Shown here piece after piece: positions 1-5,166 of a stretch of DNA of 5,838 nt. The stretch is taken from contig JASHYW010000501.1 of assembly GCA_030042885.1 (NCBI GenBank), forward strand, positions 1 through 5,838, written 5' to 3'. The stretch comes from Streptosporangiaceae bacterium. Lineage in GTDB: Bacteria; Actinomycetota; Actinomycetes; Streptosporangiales; Streptosporangiaceae. The notes under the pieces were generated by a model. It ran no database searches. It was not told the DNA's origin and saw only the letters and a program-made list of their open reading frames with translations. Every line of letters starts with the position of its first letter. Within the stretch, counting starts at the first letter, position 1. Both the position numbers and the translations under genes were made by a program.

Positions 1-153
1 GTCCCCCAGCCCGTTCACCCCGTTCGTCTCCCGTGCGCCCGGTCCCTCGTCGTCCCCCAGCCCGTTCACCCCGTTCGTCTCCCGTGCGCCCGGTCCCTCG
101 TCGTCCCCCAGCCCGTTCACCCCGTTCGTCTCCCGTGCGCCCGGTCCCTCGGC
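1..153. repeat. 51-bp tandem repeat, three copies, running off the left edge
   Basis: Copies lie at 1-51, 52-102 and 103-153. Copies 1 and 2 are identical. Copy 3 differs at one base (152, T to G), and the similarity decays after about 153. The array touches the window edge, so the true copy number is unknown. The period is 17 codons, so copy number can change without shifting a frame. Near-identity including third codon positions suggests recent expansion or homogenisation. Read on the minus strand, each unit encodes DEGPGARETNGVNGLGD with 15 of 17 codons ending in G or C. There are no spacers, so this is not a CRISPR array. Confidence 0.95.
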
Positions 154-249
154 GCCCCCTCTCAGGCGGTACGCGCGGCGTTCACCAAGGCGCCGTCGCC
201 TGGGCAGGCCATACGCATCGCGGCCCAGGCCGGTGTCGCCATGTTCCAC
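1..249 (-). CDS. Hypothetical 17-residue tandem-repeat protein, N-terminal part (partial)
   Basis: I do not recognise this protein. The frame is open on the minus strand from a GTG at 249 to the left edge (83 codons visible). A perfect Shine-Dalgarno, AGGAGGT (plus-strand 261-255), lies 5 nt before the GTG, which is the main reason for calling a gene here. An in-frame stop at 298-300 rules out a much longer start. Residues 1-33 are basic and Arg-rich (PRRRRLGERRAYRLRGG). From about residue 34 there are three copies of a 17-residue unit rich in Gly, Asp, Glu and Asn. No signal peptide, membrane helix or known domain is visible in this part. It may be an N-terminal low-complexity arm of a larger protein. 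Other frames through the repeat are also open, as expected in GC-rich repeats, but none has a comparable start signal. It diverges from the NfeD gene. Confidence 0.5.
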   Translation of the reverse strand, partial: MEHGDTGLGRDAYGLPRRRRLGERRAYRLRGGAEGPGARETNGVNGLGDDEGPGARETNGVNGLGDDEGPGARETNGVNGLGD

Positions 250-254
250 CAGGT

Positions 255-292
255 ACCTCCTGGACGTATTGTCCAGCCGCGCCGCGGGACAA
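255..292 (-). promoter_or_regulatory. Leader of the repeat-protein gene: strong RBS plus two overlapping inverted repeats
   Basis: Read on the minus strand, three short segments are complementary. Segment 1 is TTGTCC (292-287), segment 2 is CTGGACAA (276-269) and segment 3 is GTCCAG (265-260). Segments 1 and 2 can form a 6-bp stem with a 12-nt loop. Segments 2 and 3 can form a 6-bp stem with the 5-nt loop AATAC. The two stems share GGAC, so they exclude each other. The last two bases of segment 3 are the first two of the AGGAGGT ribosome binding site (261-255), so the 2:3 hairpin would partly mask it. The same GTCC/GGAC half-sites could instead be a protein operator. No transcription start is known, so whether both arms are transcribed is unproven. 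Confidence 0.35.
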
Positions 293-438
293 CTGCGCTA
301 TCCAACGAGTTTAGGTCGGCGCAAATCCGCTGCAGGACCTAGACGGCCAATTGTCATCAACTGCACATAATCGGGGGGTATTGCCCCGATGGCTGTGTGT
401 ATCAAATGCCGCATCTGCCCGCGGCTCGCGCCATGATA

Positions 439-465
439 GGAACGGCAACCGGCAGGGGATACCCT
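439..465 (+). promoter_or_regulatory. Candidate promoter of the NfeD-SPFH operon
   Basis: TACCCT at 460-465 fits the actinobacterial -10 pattern TANNNT. GGAAC at 439-443 lies 16 bp upstream and resembles the -35 element of ECF sigma factors such as Streptomyces SigE. A start near 471 would leave about 23 nt before the ATG at 494, with GGAG at 485-488 as ribosome binding site, which is a sensible geometry. The -35 match is to a short motif and the two halves are not a clean match to one sigma class, so this is a weak prediction. Confidence 0.22.
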
Positions 466-493
466 CGAGACAGAAGCATTCAGCGGAGCGGCT

Positions 494-928
494 ATGGAGT
501 CCTGGATCGTCTGGCTGATCGTGGCGGCGGTGCTCGGCGTTGCCGAACTCCTCACTACGACGCTCGCCCTCGGCCTGATCGCGGTGGCGGCCGTGGTCGC
601 GGCGGTGGTCGGGGCGTTCCACCTCAGCTTCGCCCTGCAGCTGGCCGCGTTTGCCGTCGCGGCCGGCGCCGGGCTCGTCTTCGTCCGCCCGATCGCGCTG
701 CGGCACCTCAAGCAGCCGCCGCAGCTGCGTAGCGGAACCGCCGCCCTCGTCGGCCGCACGGCGGTCGTGCTGGAGGAGGTCACCGACCACAGCGGGCGGA
801 TTCGCATCGACGGCGAAGAGTGGTCCTCGCGCACGTACGTCGACGACGCACCGGCGATTCCGGTGGGCACCAAGGTCGACGTGATGCAGATCAAAGGCGC
901 CACCGCCCTTGTCTACCCCAGGGAGTAG
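494..928 (+). CDS. NfeD family membrane protein (short form, YbbJ-like)
   Basis: This 144-residue protein has the short NfeD layout. Three hydrophobic segments lie at about 4-20, 23-42 and 46-65, followed by a C-terminal beta-rich OB-fold domain at about 80-142. That domain carries the family pattern of a Gly-Arg start (LVGRTAVVLEE), a GEEW turn at 107-110 and a closing hydrophobic strand (GATALVYP). The serine-protease domain of long NfeD proteins is absent. The ATG is preceded by GGAG at 485-488 with a 5-nt gap. The stop is 2 nt before the SPFH gene, whose ribosome binding site lies in the last codons here, so the two are almost certainly cotranscribed. The family's role, from established knowledge, is as membrane partner of SPFH proteins in microdomain and membrane quality functions. 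The biochemical role here is not visible in the sequence. Confidence 0.93.
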   Translation: MESWIVWLIVAAVLGVAELLTTTLALGLIAVAAVVAAVVGAFHLSFALQLAAFAVAAGAGLVFVRPIALRHLKQPPQLRSGTAALVGRTAVVLEEVTDHSGRIRIDGEEWSSRTYVDDAPAIPVGTKVDVMQIKGATALVYPRE

Positions 929-930
929 CC

Positions 931-2133
931 ATGACCTTGGCAGAGCCCATCATCGCAGCCGTAGTCGTGCTGATCGTCCTTATCGTGGTGATCCGTTCGG
1001 TGCGGATCGTGCCGCAGGCGCGGGCCCGCAACGTGGAGCGGTTCGGGCGTTACCGCAAGACGCTGGAGCCCGGGATGAACTTCATCATCCCGGTCATCGA
1101 CCGGGTGAAGAAGGAGATCGACCTGCGCGAGCAGGTGGTCTCCTTCCGCGGCCAGCCGGTGATCACCGAGGACAACCTCGTGGTGCTCATCGACACCGTG
1201 CTGTTCTTCCAGGTGACCGACCCGCGGGCCGCCGACTACGAGATCGTTAACTACATCCAGGCGATCGAGCAGGTTACCGCCACGATGCTGCGCAGCGTCA
1301 TCGGGTCGATGGACCTGGAGCAGACGCTGACCTCGCGCGACAAGATCAACAACATGCTGCGCGGCGTGCTCGACGACGCGTCGGGCAAGTGGGGCATCCG
1401 GGTCACCCGGGTGGAGATCAAGGCCATCGACCCGCCGCAGTCGGTCAAGGACGCGATGGAGAAGCAGATGCGCGCGGAGCGGGAGAAGCGCGCCACGATC
1501 CTGACCGCTGAGGGCGTCAGGCAGGCCAAGATCCTGACCGCCGAAGGCGAGAAGCAAAGCGCCATCCTGAGCGCCGAAGGCGCGAAGCAGAGCGCGATCC
1601 TGCGCGCCGAAGGCCAGGCGCAGGCGATTGCCACCGTCTTCCAGGCCGTGCACGACAACGACCCGGACCCCAAGCTGCTTGCTTACCAGTACCTGCAGAC
1701 GCTGCCGCAGCTCGCGCAGGGCCCCGGCAATACGTTCTGGGTCATTCCGAGCGAGGTGACTGCCGCGATGAAGTCCATCGCCAGCGCCTTCGGCGGCGCG
1801 GACGCGGTGCCCGCCGGCGATGCCGAGCCGAGCCCGGCTAAGGACGCCAAGGGGAAGCACCGGAGCGAGCCTGCGGTGCAGGCCCCCGACAGCGCTCCCG
1901 CGCTGGGCGCCTCGCCCGCGGCTGGCCCCTCCGCGGCCGTCGGCACCCGGCCCGGGCTTGAGGCCATGCTCGCCGGTACCGTCCCGGGGACCAGCCTTGC
2001 CGATCCGCTCGGTGCCGGCGATCCGCTCGGCAGCGGGAGTCCCGCCGAAGCCGGACACGACGATACGGTGCAGGTTCCCGCCGTCACGCCGGAACCCGAC
2101 ATGCCCTCCGCCAATGGCGAGGTCGGCGGCTAG
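931..2133 (+). CDS. SPFH/band-7 (stomatin/QmcA-like) membrane protein with extended Pro/Ala-rich tail
   Basis: The product is 400 residues. A single membrane helix at about 6-22 is followed by the SPFH core at about 25-190. The core has the hallmark VERFGRY (35-41), the LEPGMNFIIP segment (45-54), the ITEDN...DTV strand pair (78-90) and WGIRVTRVEI (154-163). A charged helix with four 11-residue AEG repeats (190-233) comes next, then a conserved helix ending FWVIPSE (269-275). Up to that point it resembles E. coli QmcA, which is about 305 residues. Residues 289-400 are an additional low-complexity tail rich in Pro, Ala, Gly, Asp and Ser. The start is the ATG at 931, behind AGGGAG (920-925). 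The same frame is open upstream, but a start at 820 would lie deep inside nfeD and add no SPFH sequence. SPFH proteins oligomerise on membranes and organise microdomains. NfeD upstream is the usual partner. The partner or client here is unknown. Confidence 0.94.
   Translation: MTLAEPIIAAVVVLIVLIVVIRSVRIVPQARARNVERFGRYRKTLEPGMNFIIPVIDRVKKEIDLREQVVSFRGQPVITEDNLVVLIDTVLFFQVTDPRAADYEIVNYIQAIEQVTATMLRSVIGSMDLEQTLTSRDKINNMLRGVLDDASGKWGIRVTRVEIKAIDPPQSVKDAMEKQMRAEREKRATILTAEGVRQAKILTAEGEKQSAILSAEGAKQSAILRAEGQAQAIATVFQAVHDNDPDPKLLAYQYLQTLPQLAQGPGNTFWVIPSEVTAAMKSIASAFGGADAVPAGDAEPSPAKDAKGKHRSEPAVQAPDSAPALGASPAAGPSAAVGTRPGLEAMLAGTVPGTSLADPLGAGDPLGSGSPAEAGHDDTVQVPAVTPEPDMPSANGEVGG
1498..1629 (+). repeat. 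Four in-frame 33-bp repeats in the SPFH coiled-coil region
   Basis: Units start at 1498, 1531, 1564 and 1597. Each begins ATCCTG and encodes IL-x-AEG-xxx-Q-xx (residues 190-233). The 11-residue spacing is typical of right-handed or extended coiled helices (hendecads), and similar AEG ladders are seen in QmcA-like proteins. The units differ at many third positions, so this is an old protein-level repeat and not a recent DNA duplication. Confidence 0.85.
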
Positions 2134-3450
2134 CTACCTGAGCAGCAGCAGCACCAGGACGCTGCCGATGAGCGCGGCCACCACGATGACCGCCAGCAGC
2201 CGGAGCGGATAGTACCGGTCCGGACGGGACTTGCCCGGCGCGGCGGGCGCCGGCTGCCGGACCGCGGGCTCAGCCGGTGTCTGCGACGGCGCCGGAGCGG
2301 CCGCCTGGGCGACCATGGGCTCGGCGCGTTGCGGGAAATCGGGTGCCTGCCGGTAGGCCGGATCGGCCGTGGTCTTGGGCAGTGACGGGGTGAATGCCGA
2401 CCACGCGGTCTCCGCCGTGGTCGGCTCCTCAGCCTGCGGCGGCACACTGGGCCGCTGGAGGTCGGCCGGCGCGGCCGTGGCCTTCGCGGGCGTCCAGAAA
2501 TCCCTCCAGCTCGGCGGCGCCTGCCCGGCGTCCTCCGGTGACGTGCGGTGACCGCCAGCTCGGTCCTGCCGTCCGAGGTCGGTATCTGGCACGGGCGGAA
2601 TCGGCTGGCTGTCGTGCAGCCAGGATGAGGAAAACGGGTCCTGCCGGAGGGCGTCGGCAGCTGCGGCGGGATCCGGTGTACCGGTGACCGCGGCGCCGAA
2701 GGGCGCATCGCCTTGACGCCACGCCTGCCGGTTCCCGTTGGCCGCCGTGCTGCCCTGATCGGGCGCGGCATCCCAGCTCGCGTCGCTCTTCCGTACGGCG
2801 TCGCCGTTCCGCGTCACAGTGACGTCCCAGCTCGCGTCGGCGCCGCTCCTGGCGCTGTCGGTCCTGGCGCTGTCGGTCCTGGTGTCGTCGCCCGCGGCCG
2901 TGGCCGTGTCCGCCCGTGCGCCGGTGTCCCAGCGTGCGGCCTCACCGGTTGGCTGTCCCGCGTTGGCCTCGGCAGCCTTGTCGGACAGCGTGGCCGAACC
3001 GCGTAGCGCGGCCCGTATCCGCTCCGGGTCATACGCCTCCGGCGGCGCTACGCTGACGCCCGCACGGGCCCCGGCCACCGCAGCCGGGCTGGCCCCGGCG
3101 GGTCTGACCGGAAGGCCGGGGTCGGCCAGCACCTCCACACCGAGGCGCCGCCACCGTTCCTCCCATTCCGGCACGTCACCATCGCAGGCCCGGACGTACG
3201 CGGCCAGGATGGGCAGGCCGGGCAGGGACGGCCCGTGCTCTGCCTCCTTGAGGATGTCGCTTGGGTAGTGCGCCCGGGCCGCGAGTTCCTCATGCCCCAG
3301 CGCGGCCGTGTCGCGCAGCGCGCGAAGGTCGGCAAGGAACCGTTCCTTATCGTCGCCTTGGCCGGCGGACCACATTCCCCGCGCTTGCAACTGGGCACCT
3401 TCCCGTTGGACACGCCTAGGCTCGGGCACCGCCCCGTGCCCGTACCTCAT
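2134..3450 (-). CDS. Tail-anchored XRE-like helix-turn-helix protein with long disordered linker
   Basis: Counting from the ATG at 3450 (438 residues), a helix-turn-helix-like domain covers about 36-95 (ERFLADLRALRD, then HEELAARAHYPSDILKEAE, then ILAAYVRACDGD). It has the helical spacing of XRE/RodZ-type DNA-binding domains. Residues of about 105-410 are low-complexity Ala/Pro/Asp/Thr sequence with several Trp motifs. The last 25 residues (after YYPLR) form one strongly hydrophobic helix ending LLLLR, so the protein looks tail-anchored with the HTH in the cytoplasm. Start choice is uncertain. TTG 3453 is possible. TTG 3390 has GGAAGGT 6 nt upstream. ATG 3375 would begin about ten residues before the HTH. 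ATG 3450 has no ribosome binding site and could be leaderless. The stop abuts the convergent SPFH stop. DNA binding and any partner are inferred, not shown. Confidence 0.82.
   Translation of the reverse strand: MRYGHGAVPEPRRVQREGAQLQARGMWSAGQGDDKERFLADLRALRDTAALGHEELAARAHYPSDILKEAEHGPSLPGLPILAAYVRACDGDVPEWEERWRRLGVEVLADPGLPVRPAGASPAAVAGARAGVSVAPPEAYDPERIRAALRGSATLSDKAAEANAGQPTGEAARWDTGARADTATAAGDDTRTDSARTDSARSGADASWDVTVTRNGDAVRKSDASWDAAPDQGSTAANGNRQAWRQGDAPFGAAVTGTPDPAAAADALRQDPFSSSWLHDSQPIPPVPDTDLGRQDRAGGHRTSPEDAGQAPPSWRDFWTPAKATAAPADLQRPSVPPQAEEPTTAETAWSAFTPSLPKTTADPAYRQAPDFPQRAEPMVAQAAAPAPSQTPAEPAVRQPAPAAPGKSRPDRYYPLRLLAVIVVAALIGSVLVLLLLR
2771..2881 (-). repeat. Short in-frame repeats in the linker of the HTH protein
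   Basis: A perfect 15-bp tandem duplication (2852-2866 and 2867-2881) encodes the doubled TDSAR. A second 15-bp sequence, TCCCAGCTCGCGTCG on the plus strand, occurs at 2771-2785 and 2825-2839, 54 bp (18 codons) apart. It encodes both DASWD motifs. The exact nucleotide identity suggests local slippage or duplication within a tolerant, disordered segment. Confidence 0.75.
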
Positions 3451-3659
3451 CAACTGGGATTACGGGGCAGGGTACCGTGCCAGCAGCCGCGATGTCGCTG
3501 ATACCGCGCATTTCGCATCAAGTGTCTCTCGTCAGGTCCCGGACCATACGCAGAACCGCTAATCCAGGCCCGTGGTTTCCAGCCGATCATGACGGGACGG
3601 CCGATCTGGCCGCTGGGCGAAGGGTCAGCCGTCACCAGATGCGCAGGCATGCCCACCAC
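3451..3659. other. Intergenic region between the HTH gene and menA
   Basis: This 209-bp stretch separates the start of the HTH gene from the stop of menA, both on the minus strand. It holds a 16-bp imperfect dyad (3466-3481) and a possible leaderless promoter for the HTH gene. A 5-bp inverted repeat lies at 3598-3612 (CGGCC, GATCT, GGCCG) without a T-tract. A minus-strand reading frame of 69 codons crosses it, but it has no recognisable protein and no usual ribosome binding site. I see no tRNA or convincing terminator. Confidence 0.5.
3457..3481 (-). promoter_or_regulatory. Candidate leaderless promoter with overlapping 16-bp dyad for the HTH gene
   Basis: On the minus strand TAATCC (3462-3457) would be a -10 element placing the transcription start at about 3450, the A of the ATG. 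This would explain the lack of a ribosome binding site there. Its last base is C where T is usual, and the -35 (TGCTGG, 17 bp upstream) is poor. An imperfect palindrome, GGCAGGGTACCGTGCC (3466-3481, one mismatched pair), lies within the -35 to -10 spacer, where a repressor would block transcription. Autoregulation by the HTH protein is possible but unproven. Confidence 0.22.
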
Positions 3660-4532
3660 TCAGACGTGGATGGCCAGGCCGATCGTGAAGGCGATCCCGA
3701 ACGCCAGCTGAAGCCGCCCGGTCTGCCCGAGCGTCTTGATCAGGGCCGGGCCCGACGCGCCCGCGCGGACGGACCGGATCGGAATCCGCGCCAGCGGCAG
3801 CGCCACCACGGTGATCAGGGTGAACGGGCGGAAGAAGGCCAGCAATGCCGCGACGCAGAACGGCAGCAGCAGCGCCAGCACGTACGCCGTCCGGCTCCGC
3901 GCGTCACCGAGCACGACCGCGAGCGTCCGCTTGCCCGCCAGCGTGTCGGTGCGGATGTCACGCAGGTTGTTGACCATCAGCAGCGCGCAGGCCAGCAGTC
4001 CGGCCGGCACCGAGGCGGCCAGCCCCAGCCAGCTGAGCCGGGACATCTGCACGTAGGCGGTGCCTGCCACCGCCACCACGCCGAAGAACACGAACACGAA
4101 GGCCTCGCCGAGGCCGTGGTATCCGTAAGGCCGCGGGCCGCCGGTATAGAACCAGGCGCCGGCGATGCACGCCATGCCCGCGGCCACCAGCCACCATGAC
4201 GTCACGGCGGCCAGCGCCAACCCGGCCGCGCCGGCCACGCCGAAGCACCCGAACGCCGCGGCCATCACCTGCCGGGGCGGTGCGAGCCCCGCGGCGACCA
4301 GCCGGACCGGCCCGACCCGCTTGGCGTCGGAGCCGCGCACGCCGTCGCTGTAGTCGTTGGCGTAGTTGACCCCGATCTGAAGCGCGAGCGCGACCACCAG
4401 CGCCAGGGCCGCCCGCCACCAGGAGAACCGGTCGTAACCGGCGGCGACTCCCGAGCCGATCAGCACCGGCACCACGGCTGCGGGCAGCGTCCTGGGCCGC
4501 GTCCCGGCCAGCCATTCCCGAGCATCAGCCAC
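3660..4532 (-). CDS. menA: 1,4-dihydroxy-2-naphthoate polyprenyltransferase (MenA)
   Basis: MenA is an integral membrane UbiA-family enzyme that attaches a polyprenyl chain to 1,4-dihydroxy-2-naphthoate, giving demethylmenaquinone. The 290-residue length is normal for the family. The N-terminal WLAGTRPRTLPAA (7-19) is typical of MenA. The first Asp-rich, Mg-prenyl diphosphate binding motif is NYANDYSDG (56-64), and the second is NNLRDIRTD (188-196) followed by AGKRTLAVVLG. About eight or nine hydrophobic helices alternate with these loops. GFCF-type gaps or frameshifts are absent and all expected motifs are present. The start is GTG at 4532, with AGGA 7 nt upstream. It lies 34 bp after the GNAT gene in the same direction, so it is probably the last gene of an ilvD-GNAT-menA operon. 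No other men genes are in the window. The organism most likely respires with menaquinone. Confidence 0.96.
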   Translation of the reverse strand: MADAREWLAGTRPRTLPAAVVPVLIGSGVAAGYDRFSWWRAALALVVALALQIGVNYANDYSDGVRGSDAKRVGPVRLVAAGLAPPRQVMAAAFGCFGVAGAAGLALAAVTSWWLVAAGMACIAGAWFYTGGPRPYGYHGLGEAFVFVFFGVVAVAGTAYVQMSRLSWLGLAASVPAGLLACALLMVNNLRDIRTDTLAGKRTLAVVLGDARSRTAYVLALLLPFCVAALLAFFRPFTLITVVALPLARIPIRSVRAGASGPALIKTLGQTGRLQLAFGIAFTIGLAIHV

Positions 4533-4566
4533 CCCCAGATCCTAGCCCTGGTTGCCGGGAGGCCTG

Positions 4567-5166
4567 TTACTCGGCGATCCTCGTGTGCAGGCGCAGCGCC
4601 GGGACGGCGGCGCCCACGTCCAGTTCGCTCCGGGCGCCGTCGGCGGCCCAGCCGGCCGACTCGAGGAACTGCCGCAGCGTCGAATCCGCGGCCAGCACCC
4701 ACATGGCCACGGTGTGGAAGCCATCTTGCGCAAGCGTGTCCGCGGCCGCGTGCAGCAGCCTGCTGCCGTGCCCGTGCCCGGTCTGTTCCGGCGCGACGCG
4801 CAGCTCGTACAGTTCGCCATCGGTGCCGGGCCATCGGTCGGCGTCGGTGGCCGGCCCCGCGGAGACGAACCCGACCACCGCGCGCGGCGGGGCTTGCTCG
4901 ACCGCGACCAGCACCCGGTGCCTGCTGGTCGGCGGGTTGCCGATCGCCTCCCGCCACCGGTCGCGCCATACCGTCTCCGCCTCATCGCCGGTCAGTTCGG
5001 CCAGCAGCGCATCCGGGACGATCCCGGCGTACCCGCACCGCCAGCTTGCCACCTGCACCCGGGCCAGGCTGGCGGCGTCGGCCTCGCGGGCCGGGCGCAC
5101 GAAGCCCCCGCCCCGCGCCGCGCCAGGCGAATCCGCGCCGGGCGAATCCGGCCCGGTCGGGTTCAC
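4567..5166 (-). CDS. GNAT family N-acetyltransferase
   Basis: This 199-residue protein has one GNAT domain at about 21-196. It opens with the typical [16 protein letters not shown] (22-37) and [15 protein letters not shown] (41-55). Motif A, with the acetyl-CoA pyrophosphate loop, is [18 protein letters not shown] (121-138; signature Q-x-x-G-x-G at 128-134). Motif B is [19 protein letters not shown] (155-173). Residues 1-20 are a low-complexity leader with a doubled DSPGA from a 15-bp near-duplication. The GTG start at 5166 overlaps the ilvD TGA by 4 bp (GTGA). There is no good Shine-Dalgarno before it, so translation is probably coupled to ilvD by reinitiation. The acceptor substrate cannot be told from the sequence. 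It could be a small amine, an antibiotic, or a protein N-terminus or lysine. Clustering with ilvD and menA does not settle it. Confidence 0.9.
   Translation of the reverse strand: MNPTGPDSPGADSPGAARGGGFVRPAREADAASLARVQVASWRCGYAGIVPDALLAELTGDEAETVWRDRWREAIGNPPTSRHRVLVAVEQAPPRAVVGFVSAGPATDADRWPGTDGELYELRVAPEQTGHGHGSRLLHAAADTLAQDGFHTVAMWVLAADSTLRQFLESAGWAADGARSELDVGAAVPALRLHTRIAE

Noticed and set aside
1..153. CRISPR array
   Set aside because: The 51-bp units are contiguous with no variable spacers.
281..291. Minus-strand promoter with TTGTCC as -35 and ATACGT as -10 for the repeat-protein gene
   Set aside because: The spacing is right, but the transcript would start inside the Shine-Dalgarno sequence, which makes the strong ribosome binding site pointless.
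33..314. Plus-strand reading frame of 93 codons with Arg/Pro-rich repeats (RPVPRRPPARSPRSSPV)
   Set aside because: Its codons through the repeat end in G/C only about half the time and it has no ribosome binding site. The minus-strand frame has both a strong start signal and better codon use.
1..370. Two other plus-strand frames open through the 51-bp repeat (to stops at 342 and 370), possible 3' end of an upstream gene
   Set aside because: Both have high G/C third positions in the repeat, so one of them cannot be fully excluded. Downstream of 155 they lose codon bias and show no recognisable protein, and open frames are expected in GC-rich repeats.
913..2058. Long minus-strand open frame (381 codons) opposite the SPFH gene
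   Set aside because: It is antisense to a clearly conserved SPFH protein. The translation is low-complexity His/Asp/Leu/Arg sequence typical of the reverse of GC-rich coding DNA.
3598..3612. Inverted repeat CGGCC-GATCT-GGCCG after menA as a terminator
   Set aside because: The stem is only 5 bp, with no extension by pairing and no T-tract on either strand.
3450..3659. Minus-strand 69-codon frame between menA and the HTH gene
   Set aside because: No good ribosome binding site, no recognisable domain, unremarkable codon use. It lies in what looks like intergenic DNA.
3477..4199. Plus-strand open frame of 240 codons opposite menA
   Set aside because: Its product is Arg/Gln/His-rich shadow sequence, and menA on the other strand has all family motifs.
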